Origin: Microbacterium sp. SORGH_AS_0888
Lineage (GTDB): Bacteria > Actinomycetota > Actinomycetes > Actinomycetales > Microbacteriaceae
Assembly: GCF_030818905.1 (NCBI RefSeq)
Contig: NZ_JAUTAZ010000001.1
Coordinates: 806,001 to 870,000 of the forward strand
Direction of reading: 5' to 3'
Length of the DNA: 64,000 nt
Both the position numbers and the translations under genes were made by a program. How positions within the stretch are numbered: the stretch's first letter is position 1; each line of letters opens with the position of its first letter. Below are positions 34,753-46,499 of the stretch, piece after piece. The notes below the pieces were generated by a model. It saw nothing but the letters and a program-made list of their open reading frames with translations. It had not been told where the DNA came from and ran no database searches.

Positions 34753-35885
34753 GGCAGCCGGGCGATGATCCGCGCCCCGCCGGAGGCGGCGTTCCCGATC
34801 TCGACGTCGCCGCCGAGCAGGGCAGCCCGTTCTCCCATGCCCCGCAGGCCGTGACCGTCGCCGACCGCTCCCACGCCCACGCCGTCGTCCTCTATCGCGG
34901 CGACGAGCGCCTCCCCCGACCGTTCGAGCGTGACGACGACGCGGGACGCGGCCGAGTGGCGCAGCGAGTTGGTGAGCGCCTCCTGCACGATCCGGTAGGC
35001 CGCCAGCTGCGTCGCCGGCGACGGCCGTGCACCTCCCAGGCGATCATCGAGCTCGACGCGGAGGCCCGGGCCGCGGGTGCGGCTCACGAGGTCGCCCACG
35101 GCATCGATGTCGCCCGCGGGGGCCAGCGGAGCCTCGCCGTCACGCAGGACCCCGAGGACGCCGCGGACGTCGTCCAGAGCGAGTCCGGCCGCATCCCGGA
35201 TGTGCGTCAGCGACGCCCGTGCCTGCTCGGGATCGCGGTCGAACAGGTGCAGACCGACGCCGGCCTGCACACTGATCTGCGACAGCGCGTGACCGAGCAC
35301 GTCGTGCAGCTCCCGCGCGATGCGGACACGCTCGCGTTCCTCGGCCTGCACGCGATGCCGATCCGCCGCCTCCCGCGCGGCCCGGAGACGCTGTTCCCGG
35401 TGACGGAGCGCGGTGCCGATCCCGAAACAGGCGGCGAGCGCGAGTGTCGCGCCGACCACGACCGGCGGCCGCCACTCCCGGTCGGTCAGCGACGCGGCGA
35501 TGACCACGAGCGACCAGCCCGCCCCCACCGCGACCGCCGCCCAGACCAGCGCACCGCGTGCCACCGCGCCGACGATGGCGAACGCCAGCGCGACGTAGGG
35601 CGGCCCGGCCCCCGGCACAACCAGGACGTCGACGACGGCGAAGACGCTGACGACGGCGACGACCGGCCCGGGCAGTCTCCGCGCGGCGAGGAGCACCAGC
35701 GGACCCGCGATCGCCAGTACCACGTGCACGGTGGTCATCGCGGGCGCGGCCCTCGCGAGGACGGCGGCGTGCCACAGCGCTGCCGGCACCTGCACGACGA
35801 GCGAGATCGCCACGGGCAGGACCAGGCGCGCATGGGCGCTCGGGCGACGTCCGCCGACGCTCACGGGGACATCGGGCACCGACAT
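34734..35885 (-). CDS. Sensor histidine kinase (HisKA_3 type)
   Basis: 383-aa kinase. Four to six N-terminal membrane segments (about 22-155) form the sensor; the dimerisation/phosphoacceptor domain has ERVRIARELHDVLGHALSQ with His194; the HATPase domain has QEALTNSLRHS (N box) and GHGLRGMGERAALLGG (G box). Membrane-intrinsic sensors of this type often detect envelope stress. TAGCAT lies 6 nt before the ATG. Partner is the response regulator that follows. Confidence 0.94.
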   Translation of the reverse strand: MSVPDVPVSVGGRRPSAHARLVLPVAISLVVQVPAALWHAAVLARAAPAMTTVHVVLAIAGPLVLLAARRLPGPVVAVVSVFAVVDVLVVPGAGPPYVALAFAIVGAVARGALVWAAVAVGAGWSLVVIAASLTDREWRPPVVVGATLALAACFGIGTALRHREQRLRAAREAADRHRVQAEERERVRIARELHDVLGHALSQISVQAGVGLHLFDRDPEQARASLTHIRDAAGLALDDVRGVLGVLRDGEAPLAPAGDIDAVGDLVSRTRGPGLRVELDDRLGGARPSPATQLAAYRIVQEALTNSLRHSAASRVVVTLERSGEALVAAIEDDGVGVGAVGDGHGLRGMGERAALLGGDVEIGNAASGGARIIARLPWTENP

Positions 35886-35891
35886 CCCCTG

Positions 35892-35897
35892 ATGCTA
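35892..35897 (-). promoter_or_regulatory. Candidate -10 for the kinase-regulator operon
   Basis: TAGCAT on the minus strand, 6 nt before the kinase ATG at 35885; leaderless arrangement. Confidence 0.5.
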
Positions 35898-35961
35898 TGC
35901 CCGCGCCGCGAGCGCCGCATCGGCTTCTCGCAGGCGGTCGGCGTACTCCGGCGGGAGTAGG

Positions 35962-38607
<2,646 letters not shown>

Positions 38608-38628
38608 CTGAAGCGTCCCCTCTTGGCC

Positions 38629-38937
38629 TTACTTGATGCCGGTGATCTTGACGCGCGTGAGGTCCTGACGGTGCCCCTGACGCTTCTTGTAGCCGGTCTT
38701 GTTCTTGAACTTCTGGATCACGATCTTGGGGCCGCGCTCCTCGCCGAGCACCTCGGCGGTGACGGTCACCTTCGCGAGCTTGTCGGCGTCGGTGGTGACG
38801 GTGTCACCGTCCACGTGCAGCACGGCGGGGAGCTCGATCGTGTCGCCGATCGAGGCCGACTGCCGATCGAGGACGACGATGGTGCCGACCTCGACCTTCT
38901 CCTGCCGACCGCCGGCGCGCACAACTGCGTAGACCAC
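38629..38937 (-). CDS. rplU: 50S ribosomal protein L21
   Basis: 102-aa L21 starting with GTG at 38937 ([18 protein letters not shown]), ending with the conserved [19 protein letters not shown]. An upstream frame extension to 39045 is rejected because the family N-terminus begins at this GTG. First gene of rplU-rpmA-obg-proB. Confidence 0.97.
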   Translation of the reverse strand: MVYAVVRAGGRQEKVEVGTIVVLDRQSASIGDTIELPAVLHVDGDTVTTDADKLAKVTVTAEVLGEERGPKIVIQKFKNKTGYKKRQGHRQDLTRVKITGIK

Positions 38938-39076
38938 TTCACACCTGTTTCGTCTGGGAGCGCTCGGCTCCGGTAACAAAGACTGCGGTGCGGATGTCTC
39001 AACGCACCAAAGGAATACTTTACCGGATCCGGAGCCCAGGGGCAAAAGCGCGCATCGCCGTGTCGCGAGCGGAATC

Positions 39077-39082
39077 TAGAAT
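39077..39082 (+). promoter_or_regulatory. Candidate -10 for the DUF4031 gene
   Basis: TAGAAT, 6 nt before the ATG at 39089; leaderless arrangement. Confidence 0.5.
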
Positions 39083-39088
39083 GCCGGG

Positions 39089-39361
39089 ATGACCGTGCTG
39101 ATCGACGACCCCCGCTGGCCTGCGCACGGACGGCTGTGGGCGCATCTGATCAGCGACTCGGACCTGGAGGAGCTGCACCGCTTCGCCGCGCGCAACGGCA
39201 TCCCGCGCCGCGGTTTCGACCGCGATCACTACGACGTCCCCGAGGAGGCGCACGCCCGCCTGGTCGCGGCGGGCGCGCGTCATGTCGACGGCCACACGCT
39301 CGTTCGTGCGCTCATCGCCTCGGGACTGCGCATCACGGCCCGGCAGCGCCGGGCCGTCTGA
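39089..39361 (+). CDS. DUF4031 domain protein
   Basis: 90-aa soluble protein of the DUF4031 family: MTVLIDDPRWPAHGRLWAHL, DLEELHRFAARNGIPRRGFDRDHYDVPEE and HTLVRALIASGLRIT. No known activity. The gene is a lone unit convergent on the RNase E/G gene (1 bp between stops). Confidence 0.85.
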   Translation: MTVLIDDPRWPAHGRLWAHLISDSDLEELHRFAARNGIPRRGFDRDHYDVPEEAHARLVAAGARHVDGHTLVRALIASGLRITARQRRAV

Positions 39362-39362
39362 G

Positions 39363-41697
39363 TCACTCCGACTCGGGGGTGTGGACGACGGGCGTCCCGC
39401 TCAACGCGGCCGTCGTGACACGGCGCCGCGCGCGCCCCTGCCCGGGAGCCTTCGGCTCCGGCAGCGCGTTCAGCACGGAGTCGAGCAGGATGTCCTTCTC
39501 GGTCTTGGGCGCCTGCGGCTCCGGACGCTTGCGACGCTTGCGGGGCCGCTCCTCGGCGACCTCCTCGACGACGACCGGCTCCACGACGTGGGCCGCCTCC
39601 GGCTCCTGCTCGTGGTGGATCGTGGATGCCGCGATCTGCGCCAGCGCGGACTTCACGCCCTCCGTGATCACGTGCGCTCCCGCGCCCTGCGCCGGGCTTG
39701 TCGCCGCCGGGCGGCTGCGACGAGCGTTGCCGCCCGCCGGCGACGCGGCACGGTGCTTCATGACCGGGTCGTGGTGCACGACGACGCCGCGGCCCGCGCA
39801 GACCTCGCAGGGCTCGCTGAAGGTCTCGAGCAGCCCGAGACCGAGCTTCTTGCGCGTCATCTGGACGAGGCCGAGCGAGGTGACCTCGGCCACCTGGTGC
39901 TTCGTGCGGTCACGGCTCAGGCACTCGATGAGCCGTCGCAGCACGAGGTCGCGGTTGGACTCCAGCACCATGTCGATGAAGTCGACGACGATGATGCCGC
40001 CGATGTCGCGCAGCCGGAGCTGACGCACGATCTCCTCGGCCGCCTCGAGGTTGTTCTTGGTGACGGTCTCCTCGAGGTTGCCGCCGGAGCCGACGAACTT
40101 GCCCGTGTTGACGTCGACGACGGTCATCGCCTCGGTGCGGTCGATGACGAGCGACCCGCCGGAGGGCAGCCACACCTTGCGGTCGAGGGCTTTCTCGATC
40201 TGCTCCGTCACGCGGAACTCGTCGAACGGGTCGTGATCGCCCTCGTACCGCTCGACACGCTCGAGCAGGTCCGGGGCCACGCTCTGGAGGTAGCTCTCGA
40301 TCGTCTGCTGCGCCTCTTCGCCCTGGATGAGCATCTTCGTGAAGTCCTCGTTGAAGACGTCGCGCACGATCTTGACGAGCAGGTCGGGCTCGGAGTGGAG
40401 CAGAGCGGGAGCCTGCATCGACTCGACCTGACGGCTGATGTGCTCCCACTGAGCCGTGAGCCGCTGCACATCGCGGGTGAGCTGCTCCTCCGTCGCCCCC
40501 TCCGCGGCCGTGCGCACGATGACACCGGAGGACTCGGGCAGGACCTCCTTGAGGATGCGCTTGAGGCGCGCACGCTCGGTGTCGGGAAGCTTGCGCGAGA
40601 TGCCGTTCATGGCACCGGCGGGCACGTACACGAGGTAACGGCCGGGGAGCGAGATCTGGCTCGTCAGCCGCGCGCCCTTGTGGCCCACCGGGTCCTTCGT
40701 GACCTGGACGAGGACGCGGTCACCGCTCTTGAGCGCGAGCTCGATGCGGCGCGGCTGATTGCCCGTCTCGACGTTGTCCCAGTCGACCTCGCCCGAGTAC
40801 AGCACCGCGTTGCGGCCACGGCCGATGTCGACGAAGGCCGCCTCCATGCTCGGGAGCACGTTCTGCACGCGGCCGAGGTACACGTTGCCGATGAGGGATG
40901 CGTCCTGGTTGCGGGCGACGTAGTGCTCCACGAGGACGTTGTCCTCGAGAACCGCGATCTGGACCCGGCCGTTCTTCGAGCGCACGACCATGACGCGGTC
41001 CACCGCCTCACGACGGGCGAGGAACTCCGCCTCGGTGACCACGGGGCGGCGGCGTCCGGCATCGCGGCCGTCGCGACGGCGCTGCTTCTTGGCCTCGAGC
41101 CGCGTCGAGCCCTTGATGCGCTGCGGCTCGGTGATGACCTCGACGGCGCGCGGAGGCCGCGGGGCCTCGTTCTGCTCGCCGCCCTCGCCGCGGCGACGGT
41201 TGCGTCGGCGGTTCGAGCCCGCGGAGGCGGGACCGGTGCGCTCGGGCTCCTCGTCGGGCAGGGCCGGCAGCGGCACGATCTCGGGGGCGTAGAAGTGGAG
41301 CGCGGTGCTGACCGCGGACACGAACTGCTCCGGCAGCAGCCCAAGCGAGACGGCCGTCACAGGAGCCTCCGGCTCTGCCGGCTCCGCGGCTGCGGGCTGG
41401 GCGGCGGCTTCCTCCGCGGGCGCGGCGGCGGGCTGATCGGCCTCGTCGGACGACGATGCCGGCGTCGGCTGCTCGACCCTCTTCCGCGACGGGCTCGTCC
41501 ACCTCCCGGGCGACGGGCTCCTCGCTCGCGGTGGGCTCCTCGCTCGCGACGGCCTCCTCGCTCGCGGTGGGCTCCGGAGCGGGCGCCGTGGCCTCGTCAC
41601 CGGTCGGCGCCGGCGATGGCGCCGTCTCCTCCGGGAACGTCAGAGTCGCGTCATCCGCGGCGTCGTGTGCTGTCTGCGTGTTCTCATCATCGGCCAT
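39363..41697 (-). CDS. rne: Ribonuclease E/G with apparent single-nucleotide frameshift
   Basis: RNase E/G family endoribonuclease for rRNA processing and mRNA turnover. The main frame holds the S1 RNA-binding domain (IGNVYLGRVQNVLPSMEAAFVDIG), the catalytic region (PDTERARLKRIL, GGSLVIDRTEAMTVVDVNTGKF with metal-binding Asp, GGIIVVDFIDM) and a zinc-link (PCEVCAGRG). The likely start is ATG 41697 (MADDENTQTAHDAADD) in a different frame, continuing as an acidic Pro/Glu linker to about 41479. There GAAGAGGGTCGAG contains one G too many: without it the linker reads into VEQPTPASSSDEADQ and joins the main frame to give 777 aa. As written, translation from 41697 leaves frame; a GTG at 41600 starts the main frame but with an arginine-rich nonsense-like N-terminus. 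Confidence 0.85.
41518..41571. repeat. Three 18-bp tandem repeats in the RNase E/G linker
   Basis: Three tandem copies of CTCCTCGCTCGCGGTGGG (41518-41535, 41536-41553, 41554-41571; the middle copy differs at its end). On the coding strand they encode the hexapeptides PTASEE, AVASEE and PTASEE. They lie about 40 bp from the apparent frameshift. Confidence 0.85.
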
Positions 41698-41966
41698 CAC
41701 CGGCGTACTCCCTGGCGGGGCGACACCGCGCGTCGCCCGGCGAAATCTGGTGCGGCGCCGCACCAGCGGTGCCGCGAACTCACTCGGTCTGCAGTCGGCT
41801 CGTCGCTCGAACTGCGGCGGGCGTTCGTCGCCCGAAAGTCTGCGATGATGCGCGGCGCGGCGCGGCCGCAGCACGCATCTGGATCATTATCGCATCCTCG
41901 GCGCGTTTCTGCGCGATCGACGCTTTCTTCCGGCCGTGTGGCGGGCGATCGGTCAGCGGGCGGTGC

Positions 41967-41972
41967 GATAAT
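41967..41972 (+). promoter_or_regulatory. Candidate extended -10 for the VKOR gene
   Basis: GATAAT preceded by TGC, 7 nt before the ATG at 41980; leaderless arrangement. Confidence 0.5.
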
Positions 41973-41979
41973 CCGACCC

Positions 41980-42576
41980 ATGCCCGATGCCCCAGCGCCG
42001 CACCGCTCCCCCGCCCTCGCCATCCTGCTGATCGTGGGAGGTCTGCTCGGGCTCCTCGCGTCGTTCTCACTCACGATGGACGACATCGCGCTGCTCCAGG
42101 ACCCGAATGCCGGCCTGAGCTGCAATGTGAACGCGTACCTGCAATGCGGCAAGAACATCGGCTCGTGGCAGGGCAGCGTCTTCGGCTTCCCCAACCCGAT
42201 CCTCGGTCTCATGACGTTCCCGGCTCCGGTCGCGGTCGGCGTCGCGCTGCTGGCGCGAGCCCGGTTCTCGGCCTGGTTCTGGTGGCTGTTCAACGCAGGC
42301 CTGACGTTCGCGATCTGCTTCGTCTTCTGGCTCGCGTTCGAGAGCATCTTCGACATCCGCACGCTGTGCCCCTGGTGCGCTCTCGTGTACCTGGTCGTGA
42401 TCCCGATGTGGACCGGGACCACCGTGCGCAATCTGGCCGCGGGACTGGCGGGCCCGGCGCTGGCCCGGGTGGGCCGCGCCCTCGTCTGGTGGGTGCCGCT
42501 CATCAGCCTCGCGGGCTACATCGTGATCTTCGGCGCGGCGCAGCTGAATCTCGACATCCTCGGGACGCTGTTCTGA
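41980..42576 (+). CDS. Vitamin K epoxide reductase (VKOR) family membrane protein
   Basis: 198-aa integral membrane thiol oxidoreductase with about five helices. The active-site pair is C130-PW-C133 (RTLCPWC), and the loop cysteines are C48 and C56 (SCNVNAYLQC), so all four redox cysteines are present. Bacterial VKOR replaces DsbB in reoxidising DsbA-like enzymes during disulfide formation of exported proteins, using menaquinone. No DsbA-like gene is adjacent. Confidence 0.93.
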   Translation: MPDAPAPHRSPALAILLIVGGLLGLLASFSLTMDDIALLQDPNAGLSCNVNAYLQCGKNIGSWQGSVFGFPNPILGLMTFPAPVAVGVALLARARFSAWFWWLFNAGLTFAICFVFWLAFESIFDIRTLCPWCALVYLVVIPMWTGTTVRNLAAGLAGPALARVGRALVWWVPLISLAGYIVIFGAAQLNLDILGTLF

Positions 42577-42667
42577 CGCCGGCGCGTTCTCCACAGCCCT
42601 GACGGATGCCCCCGCGCTCCGCCCCGGCGCTCGGTTAGGGTGGCCGCGAGCGGAGAACGGGGGTGCC

Positions 42668-44566
42668 ATGACGGGCAGAACGCACATCGCGATCGACACG
42701 GACGTGCTGCACGCACAGTCGTCGACGCTCGCTCAGGCGACCTCGACGCTCGGAAGCGCCGCAGCCGCCGCGTCGGGCAACGTCCCGGCCTCGGCATTCG
42801 GAGTGCTGGCATCGAGCATCCTCGTCCCCGCGGTCAACGGCCTCGCCGACCAGGCGGCGCGCCTTCTGACCGACGCCGGCCGCGTGACGGCCGCCATGCA
42901 ACGCGGCGTCGACACCGCGCGCGCGGCCTTCGACGACGTCGAGGGCGAAGCCGTCGCCGTCATGCGGGAGTACGAGCGCGTGAGCATTGCGGCGACCGTT
43001 GCGGCACGGCTGCGCAGCGAGACGTGGGCAGCGGGCGTTCCTCGCGGCTCCGACCAGGGGTGCACCTCGATCCCCGGTCTCGTCGGATGGGTGCTGACGT
43101 ACGTCCAGCCGCTTCCGCAGTGGCTCGACGAGCTGCAGGGCGACCCGGGCGCCGTCTCCGCCCGCAGCGCCGAGTGGAGCACCGTCGAGGCGACGGTCGG
43201 CGAGGTCGCGGAGGATCTCGAAGCGGCGCGCCGCGCACTCGACGAGGGCGACGGGCGCACCGTGCGCGCGCTCCGCGAGCGTCACGGCGAGCTGTCCGAG
43301 CTGCTGAGCGACGTACGGGACTGGTCGGGTGCCGCCTCCGCCGCGCTGGCACTCGCCTCGACGCTCGTCACGGCCTGCCGCGACGCCGTCTGCGGGCTGC
43401 TCTCGTCCCTCGCCCGCCTCGCCGACTCGATGGTGGGCTTCTCGCTCAACCCCCTCGACAAGCTGAACGACATCCGACGGTTCGCGGACGCGGCCTGGGA
43501 CGTCGTCGAGCTCGGCCGCGACCTGATCGACGCGCTCCTGACCTCCGTCGCGCAGCTCGCGCGGCTGCTCGCCGAGCTCGCGCCCATCGTCGAGGACGGC
43601 CTCGTCGTGCTGCGGGACCTCCTGGGCCGGATGCTGCCGGCGTTGACCGGGATCATCGGCGGCCCGCTGGCCTACCTGCTGGGCACCGGGCTCGGAGACC
43701 TCCTGCGCGCGGACCCTCGGGTCGGTGAGCTCGATCCCGCGGACGCAGCCGATCCGGCGCAGTACGAAGCGCTCATGGAGCGGGGCGAGATCACCTCCCC
43801 CGCCGATCTCATCGCCGGCAACCGTCTGATCGACCGCATCAGCGGCGACGAGCAGACCGCGATCAGCGTCACCACGGTGCGCCGCCCGGACGGATCGACC
43901 TACACGCTCGTGAACCTGCCGTCCACCCAGGACTGGGGCGTCCTCAAGGGGTTCTTCGGGGGCGACTGGGCGGACACCTTCGCCGACCTCGGTCCGATGA
44001 ACGACCTCGACAGCAACATCGCCCTCATGGTCATGAACAACCCGGTGCTGCGCACACAGTACGAGCGGGCCGTCATGCAGGCGCTCTCCGACGCCGGGGT
44101 CCCGCCCGGGTCGGACGTCGTGTGGTCGGGCTTCAGCCAGGGCGGGATCATGGCGGGCAACCTCGCCGCGGACGGCTCGCTCCCCTACGACACGGTGGGC
44201 GTCGTCACGAACGGCTCTCCCATCGACGGGTTCGACATCCCCGGGAACATTCCCGTGCTGCAGGTCGAGCACGTCTCCGATCCCGTCGCCAAGCTCGACC
44301 TTCAGACGCCGGTGAGAGGGCACCCCGAGATCTACAACGGACCGCTCGGGCCGGGCTTCGGCACGACCGCGACGGTTCCCGACAACGTCGACTGGGTCGT
44401 CCTCCCCGACCCCGGTGGATCCATGTCCCCGGGCGACACCCACAACGCGGACAACTACGACAAGGACTTCACCGGCTATCTCGACAACGGCGGAGCCCTC
44501 AAGAACGACTGGAGCTTCCTCAACGGCACGGTCGAAGAGGTCTATGTCGCACGAACAGGAGAGTGA
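42668..44566 (+). CDS. Large secretion-type protein: helical N-terminus with C-terminal alpha/beta hydrolase domain
   Basis: 632-aa protein. The first 380 or so residues are Ala-rich helical and coiled (LHAQSSTLAQATSTLGSAAA, then DAGRVTAAMQRGVDTARAAFDDVEG), resembling the helical targeting regions of WXG100/LXG-type effectors; no signal peptide is present. A hydrophobic GIIGGPLAYLLGTGLGDLL separates this from the C-terminal domain, where VWSGFSQGGIMAGNLA gives nucleophile Ser490 in GFSQGG and LPDPGGSMSPGDTHNADNY may carry the catalytic Asp/His. The expected activity is esterase/lipase or related; whether it is a toxin is unknown. It heads a four-gene cassette in which each next gene overlaps or nearly touches. 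Confidence 0.75.
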   Translation: MTGRTHIAIDTDVLHAQSSTLAQATSTLGSAAAAASGNVPASAFGVLASSILVPAVNGLADQAARLLTDAGRVTAAMQRGVDTARAAFDDVEGEAVAVMREYERVSIAATVAARLRSETWAAGVPRGSDQGCTSIPGLVGWVLTYVQPLPQWLDELQGDPGAVSARSAEWSTVEATVGEVAEDLEAARRALDEGDGRTVRALRERHGELSELLSDVRDWSGAASAALALASTLVTACRDAVCGLLSSLARLADSMVGFSLNPLDKLNDIRRFADAAWDVVELGRDLIDALLTSVAQLARLLAELAPIVEDGLVVLRDLLGRMLPALTGIIGGPLAYLLGTGLGDLLRADPRVGELDPADAADPAQYEALMERGEITSPADLIAGNRLIDRISGDEQTAISVTTVRRPDGSTYTLVNLPSTQDWGVLKGFFGGDWADTFADLGPMNDLDSNIALMVMNNPVLRTQYERAVMQALSDAGVPPGSDVVWSGFSQGGIMAGNLAADGSLPYDTVGVVTNGSPIDGFDIPGNIPVLQVEHVSDPVAKLDLQTPVRGHPEIYNGPLGPGFGTTATVPDNVDWVVLPDPGGSMSPGDTHNADNYDKDFTGYLDNGGALKNDWSFLNGTVEEVYVARTGE

Positions 44567-44569
44567 CGG

Positions 44570-44929
44570 ATGAGCACGGACATCGATACACGTCTGGAGG
44601 CGGCACGGGCGCGACTCGACGCGCAGCTCGCTGCTGCCCGCGAGGCTCGCGCCGACCTCGATTCCGGACTCGAACAGCTCCGCACCATCACCGCCACCGT
44701 GCGGAGTGAACGGGGCGAGTGCGCCGTGACGGCCGGCGTCGAGGGAGCGGTCACCGCCATCCAGCTGGACTCGGATGCCGAGGCAGGGCCGGCGCTCGCG
44801 GCGACGCTCACCCGCACGATCGCCCGCGCGCAGGCCGCCGCCAGGGAGGCCGCGGCGACACGGGCCGCAACCCTTCTCGGCGAGTCCTCGCCCATCGTGG
44901 CTCAGTTGCGCCAGCACGGAGGGCGGTGA
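44570..44929 (+). CDS. YbaB/EbfC-like small protein of the secretion cassette
   Basis: 119-aa protein starting 4 nt after the hydrolase stop. Long N-terminal helix (LEAARARLDAQLAAAREARADL), then strands with ECAVTAGVEGAVTAIQLDSDA and a C-terminal helix (LAATLTRTIARAQAAAREAAATR), the pattern of YbaB/EbfC-fold proteins that accompany type VII secretion loci in actinobacteria. Role unknown; a chaperone or adaptor for the neighbours is inference. Its stop overlaps the next start (GTGA). Confidence 0.65.
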   Translation: MSTDIDTRLEAARARLDAQLAAAREARADLDSGLEQLRTITATVRSERGECAVTAGVEGAVTAIQLDSDAEAGPALAATLTRTIARAQAAAREAAATRAATLLGESSPIVAQLRQHGGR

Positions 44930-45228
44930 TCCCCGTGTCCGCGCACATCGACATCCAGCTCGGGCCGCTGATCGATCAGGCGGCTCGCCTCGACTCTCAG
45001 GCGGCCGAGCTGACCGCGGCGGCCGAGGAGCTGCGGCAGGGAATCGACGCGCTTCGCGCCACCACGAGCGGCGAGGCCTCCGACGCGGCGATCTCGGCGA
45101 GCACCACGGCCCTCGCCGAGATGCAGCAGCGCGCCGAGCGGCTCACCCGCAACGCGGGAGTGATCCGCCGCCTCGCCGACGTCTACGACACGTGCGACCT
45201 CACGGGCGCACGGGCGCTGGGGGCGTGA
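44926..45228 (+). CDS. Helical secretion-target-like protein (WXG100-size)
   Basis: 100-aa protein with two predicted long helices (IDQAARLDSQAAELTAAAEELRQGIDAL and AAISASTTALAEMQQRAERLTRNAGVIRRL split by a Gly-containing turn TSGEASD). The size and helix-turn-helix hairpin match type VII secretion target proteins, but no WXG tripeptide is present. GTG at 44926 overlaps the previous stop by 4 nt; GTG 44935 is an alternative. The stop overlaps the next ATG by 1 nt. Confidence 0.6.
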   Translation: MIPVSAHIDIQLGPLIDQAARLDSQAAELTAAAEELRQGIDALRATTSGEASDAAISASTTALAEMQQRAERLTRNAGVIRRLADVYDTCDLTGARALGA

Positions 45229-45680
45229 TGCGCAGCGTTGCGCGCCGCGCCGTGCTGATCGTCGGCGCCGCCGTTCTCGCCCTGGCCCTCTCGGGCTGCT
45301 CCGTGTTCGGACCGTCCCAGAGCGACCGCGCCGATGCGCTCGCTCGTGTCCTCGAATCGTCCGACATCGGCGTGACCACGGCGGAAGCGACATACCAGAC
45401 CAGCTTCGGCGGCGACCTGACCGTCACCGTCACGCTCGCCCCCGCGGCCCTCGACCCCGCCGGCAGGGTCTCGACCGAGACGCTCACGCGGATCCTGAAC
45501 GTCCTGGCGACAGAGACGTCGACCATGCGTGTCGCCACGACATACCTCTACACGAAGGATGGCGATGGCCAGCGGGTCTCCCTCGCCGCGGCAGCGGAGG
45601 AGAACGGCCTCCGCGCCGAGAAGAGCGGCTACTCGCTCGTGCTGTCGCGCACCGACCTGACGGGGTTCGCGAACGGCTGA
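45228..45680 (+). CDS. Lipoprotein of the secretion cassette
   Basis: 150-aa predicted lipoprotein. The signal peptide MRSVARRAVLIVGAAVLALALSG is split by the lipobox, ALSGC with Cys24, followed by a mixed alpha/beta domain (DRADALARVLESSDIGVTTAEA; RVSTETLTRILNVLATE). No known domain recognised. Translationally coupled to the helical protein (TGATG). Its presence suggests the cassette acts at or outside the membrane. Confidence 0.75.
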   Translation: MRSVARRAVLIVGAAVLALALSGCSVFGPSQSDRADALARVLESSDIGVTTAEATYQTSFGGDLTVTVTLAPAALDPAGRVSTETLTRILNVLATETSTMRVATTYLYTKDGDGQRVSLAAAAEENGLRAEKSGYSLVLSRTDLTGFANG

Positions 45681-45687
45681 GTCGGCG

Positions 45688-46104
45688 TCAGCCGAACCAG
45701 ATCTCCAGCTCACGGGCCGCGGACTCCGGGCTGTCGCTGCCGTGGACGAGGTTCTGCTGCACGGCGACGCCCCAGTCGCGCCCGAAGTCGCCGCGGATGG
45801 TCCCGGGAGCGGCCGTGGTCGGGTCCGTGGTCCCGGCGAGCGAGCGGAACCCCTCGATGACCCGGTTGCCGGCGAGGCGGATGGCGACGGAGGGCCCCGA
45901 CATCATGAACTCGACCAGCGGCTCGTAGAACGGCTTTCCGACGTGCTCCTCGTAGTGACGCTCCAGCCGCTCACGGTCGGGGTCGACGAGTCGCAGATCG
46001 ACGAGCGCGTACCCCTTCGCCTCGATACGAGCGAGGATCGCGCCGGTGAGGCCGCGTGCGACGCCATCGGGCTTGACCAGGACGAGGGTCTCTTCGGTCG
46101 CCAT
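45688..46104 (-). CDS. ndk: Nucleoside diphosphate kinase
   Basis: 138-aa NDK, balancing NTP and dNTP pools. LVLVKPDGVARGL at the N-terminus, MMSGPSVAIRLAG, GTIRGDFG, and NLVHGSDSPESA with the phosphorylated histidine. ATG at 46104; downstream of folC and DUF4233, a conserved order in actinobacteria. Convergent with the cassette lipoprotein gene (7 bp between stops). Confidence 0.97.
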   Translation of the reverse strand: MATEETLVLVKPDGVARGLTGAILARIEAKGYALVDLRLVDPDRERLERHYEEHVGKPFYEPLVEFMMSGPSVAIRLAGNRVIEGFRSLAGTTDPTTAAPGTIRGDFGRDWGVAVQQNLVHGSDSPESAARELEIWFG

Positions 46105-46109
46105 GTGAT

Positions 46110-46499
46110 TCAGTCTCCGTTCGAGTCGGCGGGCTCGGCCGCGAGGCGAGCGTTGCGTCGATCCAACGACGCCCCCTTGATCGTCGCATACGCCCACATC
46201 CCACCAAAAATGAGCGCGACGATGAGGATGGCGGGCACCAGCACGGAACCGGCGAGCAGGACGACCTGCAGCACCCACCCGAGGACGATTCCCCCGCGCC
46301 AGCGCAACGCGCCGCTGGCGGCGAGCATGAGGACCGCCACGACGGATCCGCCCACGACGCCCCACCACGGCTCGACACCGGCCGGCAGAGCCTTCAGGCC
46401 GAACACCGCCAGACCCGCCAGGAAGACGATGATCGACTCGAAGACGAGCACGACCTGTCCGAGCGACTCCTGCGCGCCGCGGACGCGCCGCTGGCTCAT
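46110..46499 (-). CDS. DUF4233 domain membrane protein
   Basis: 129-aa protein with three to four membrane segments (VVLVFESIIVFLAGLAVFGL, VVGGSVVAVLMLAASGAL, GWVLQVVLLAGSVLVPAILI) of the DUF4233 family, which occurs between folC and ndk in actinobacteria. ATG overlaps the folC stop by 4 nt and its own stop lies 5 nt before ndk. Function unknown. Confidence 0.88.
   Translation of the reverse strand: MSQRRVRGAQESLGQVVLVFESIIVFLAGLAVFGLKALPAGVEPWWGVVGGSVVAVLMLAASGALRWRGGIVLGWVLQVVLLAGSVLVPAILIVALIFGGMWAYATIKGASLDRRNARLAAEPADSNGD

Noticed and set aside
35889..35961. Protein-like tail (VADLLPPEYADRLREADAALAA) in another frame after the proB stop
   Set aside because: No start codon, and its final TAG is the likely -10 (TAGCAT) of the following kinase gene; probably chance, though a proB 3' frameshift cannot be excluded.
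41518..41571. Tandem repeats considered as a CRISPR-like array
   Set aside because: 18-bp units without spacers that encode in-frame hexapeptides within the RNase E/G linker.
39282..42602. Open frame of about 1106 codons opposite RNase E/G
   Set aside because: Antisense shadow of the RNase E/G gene; composition is that of the complement of coding DNA.
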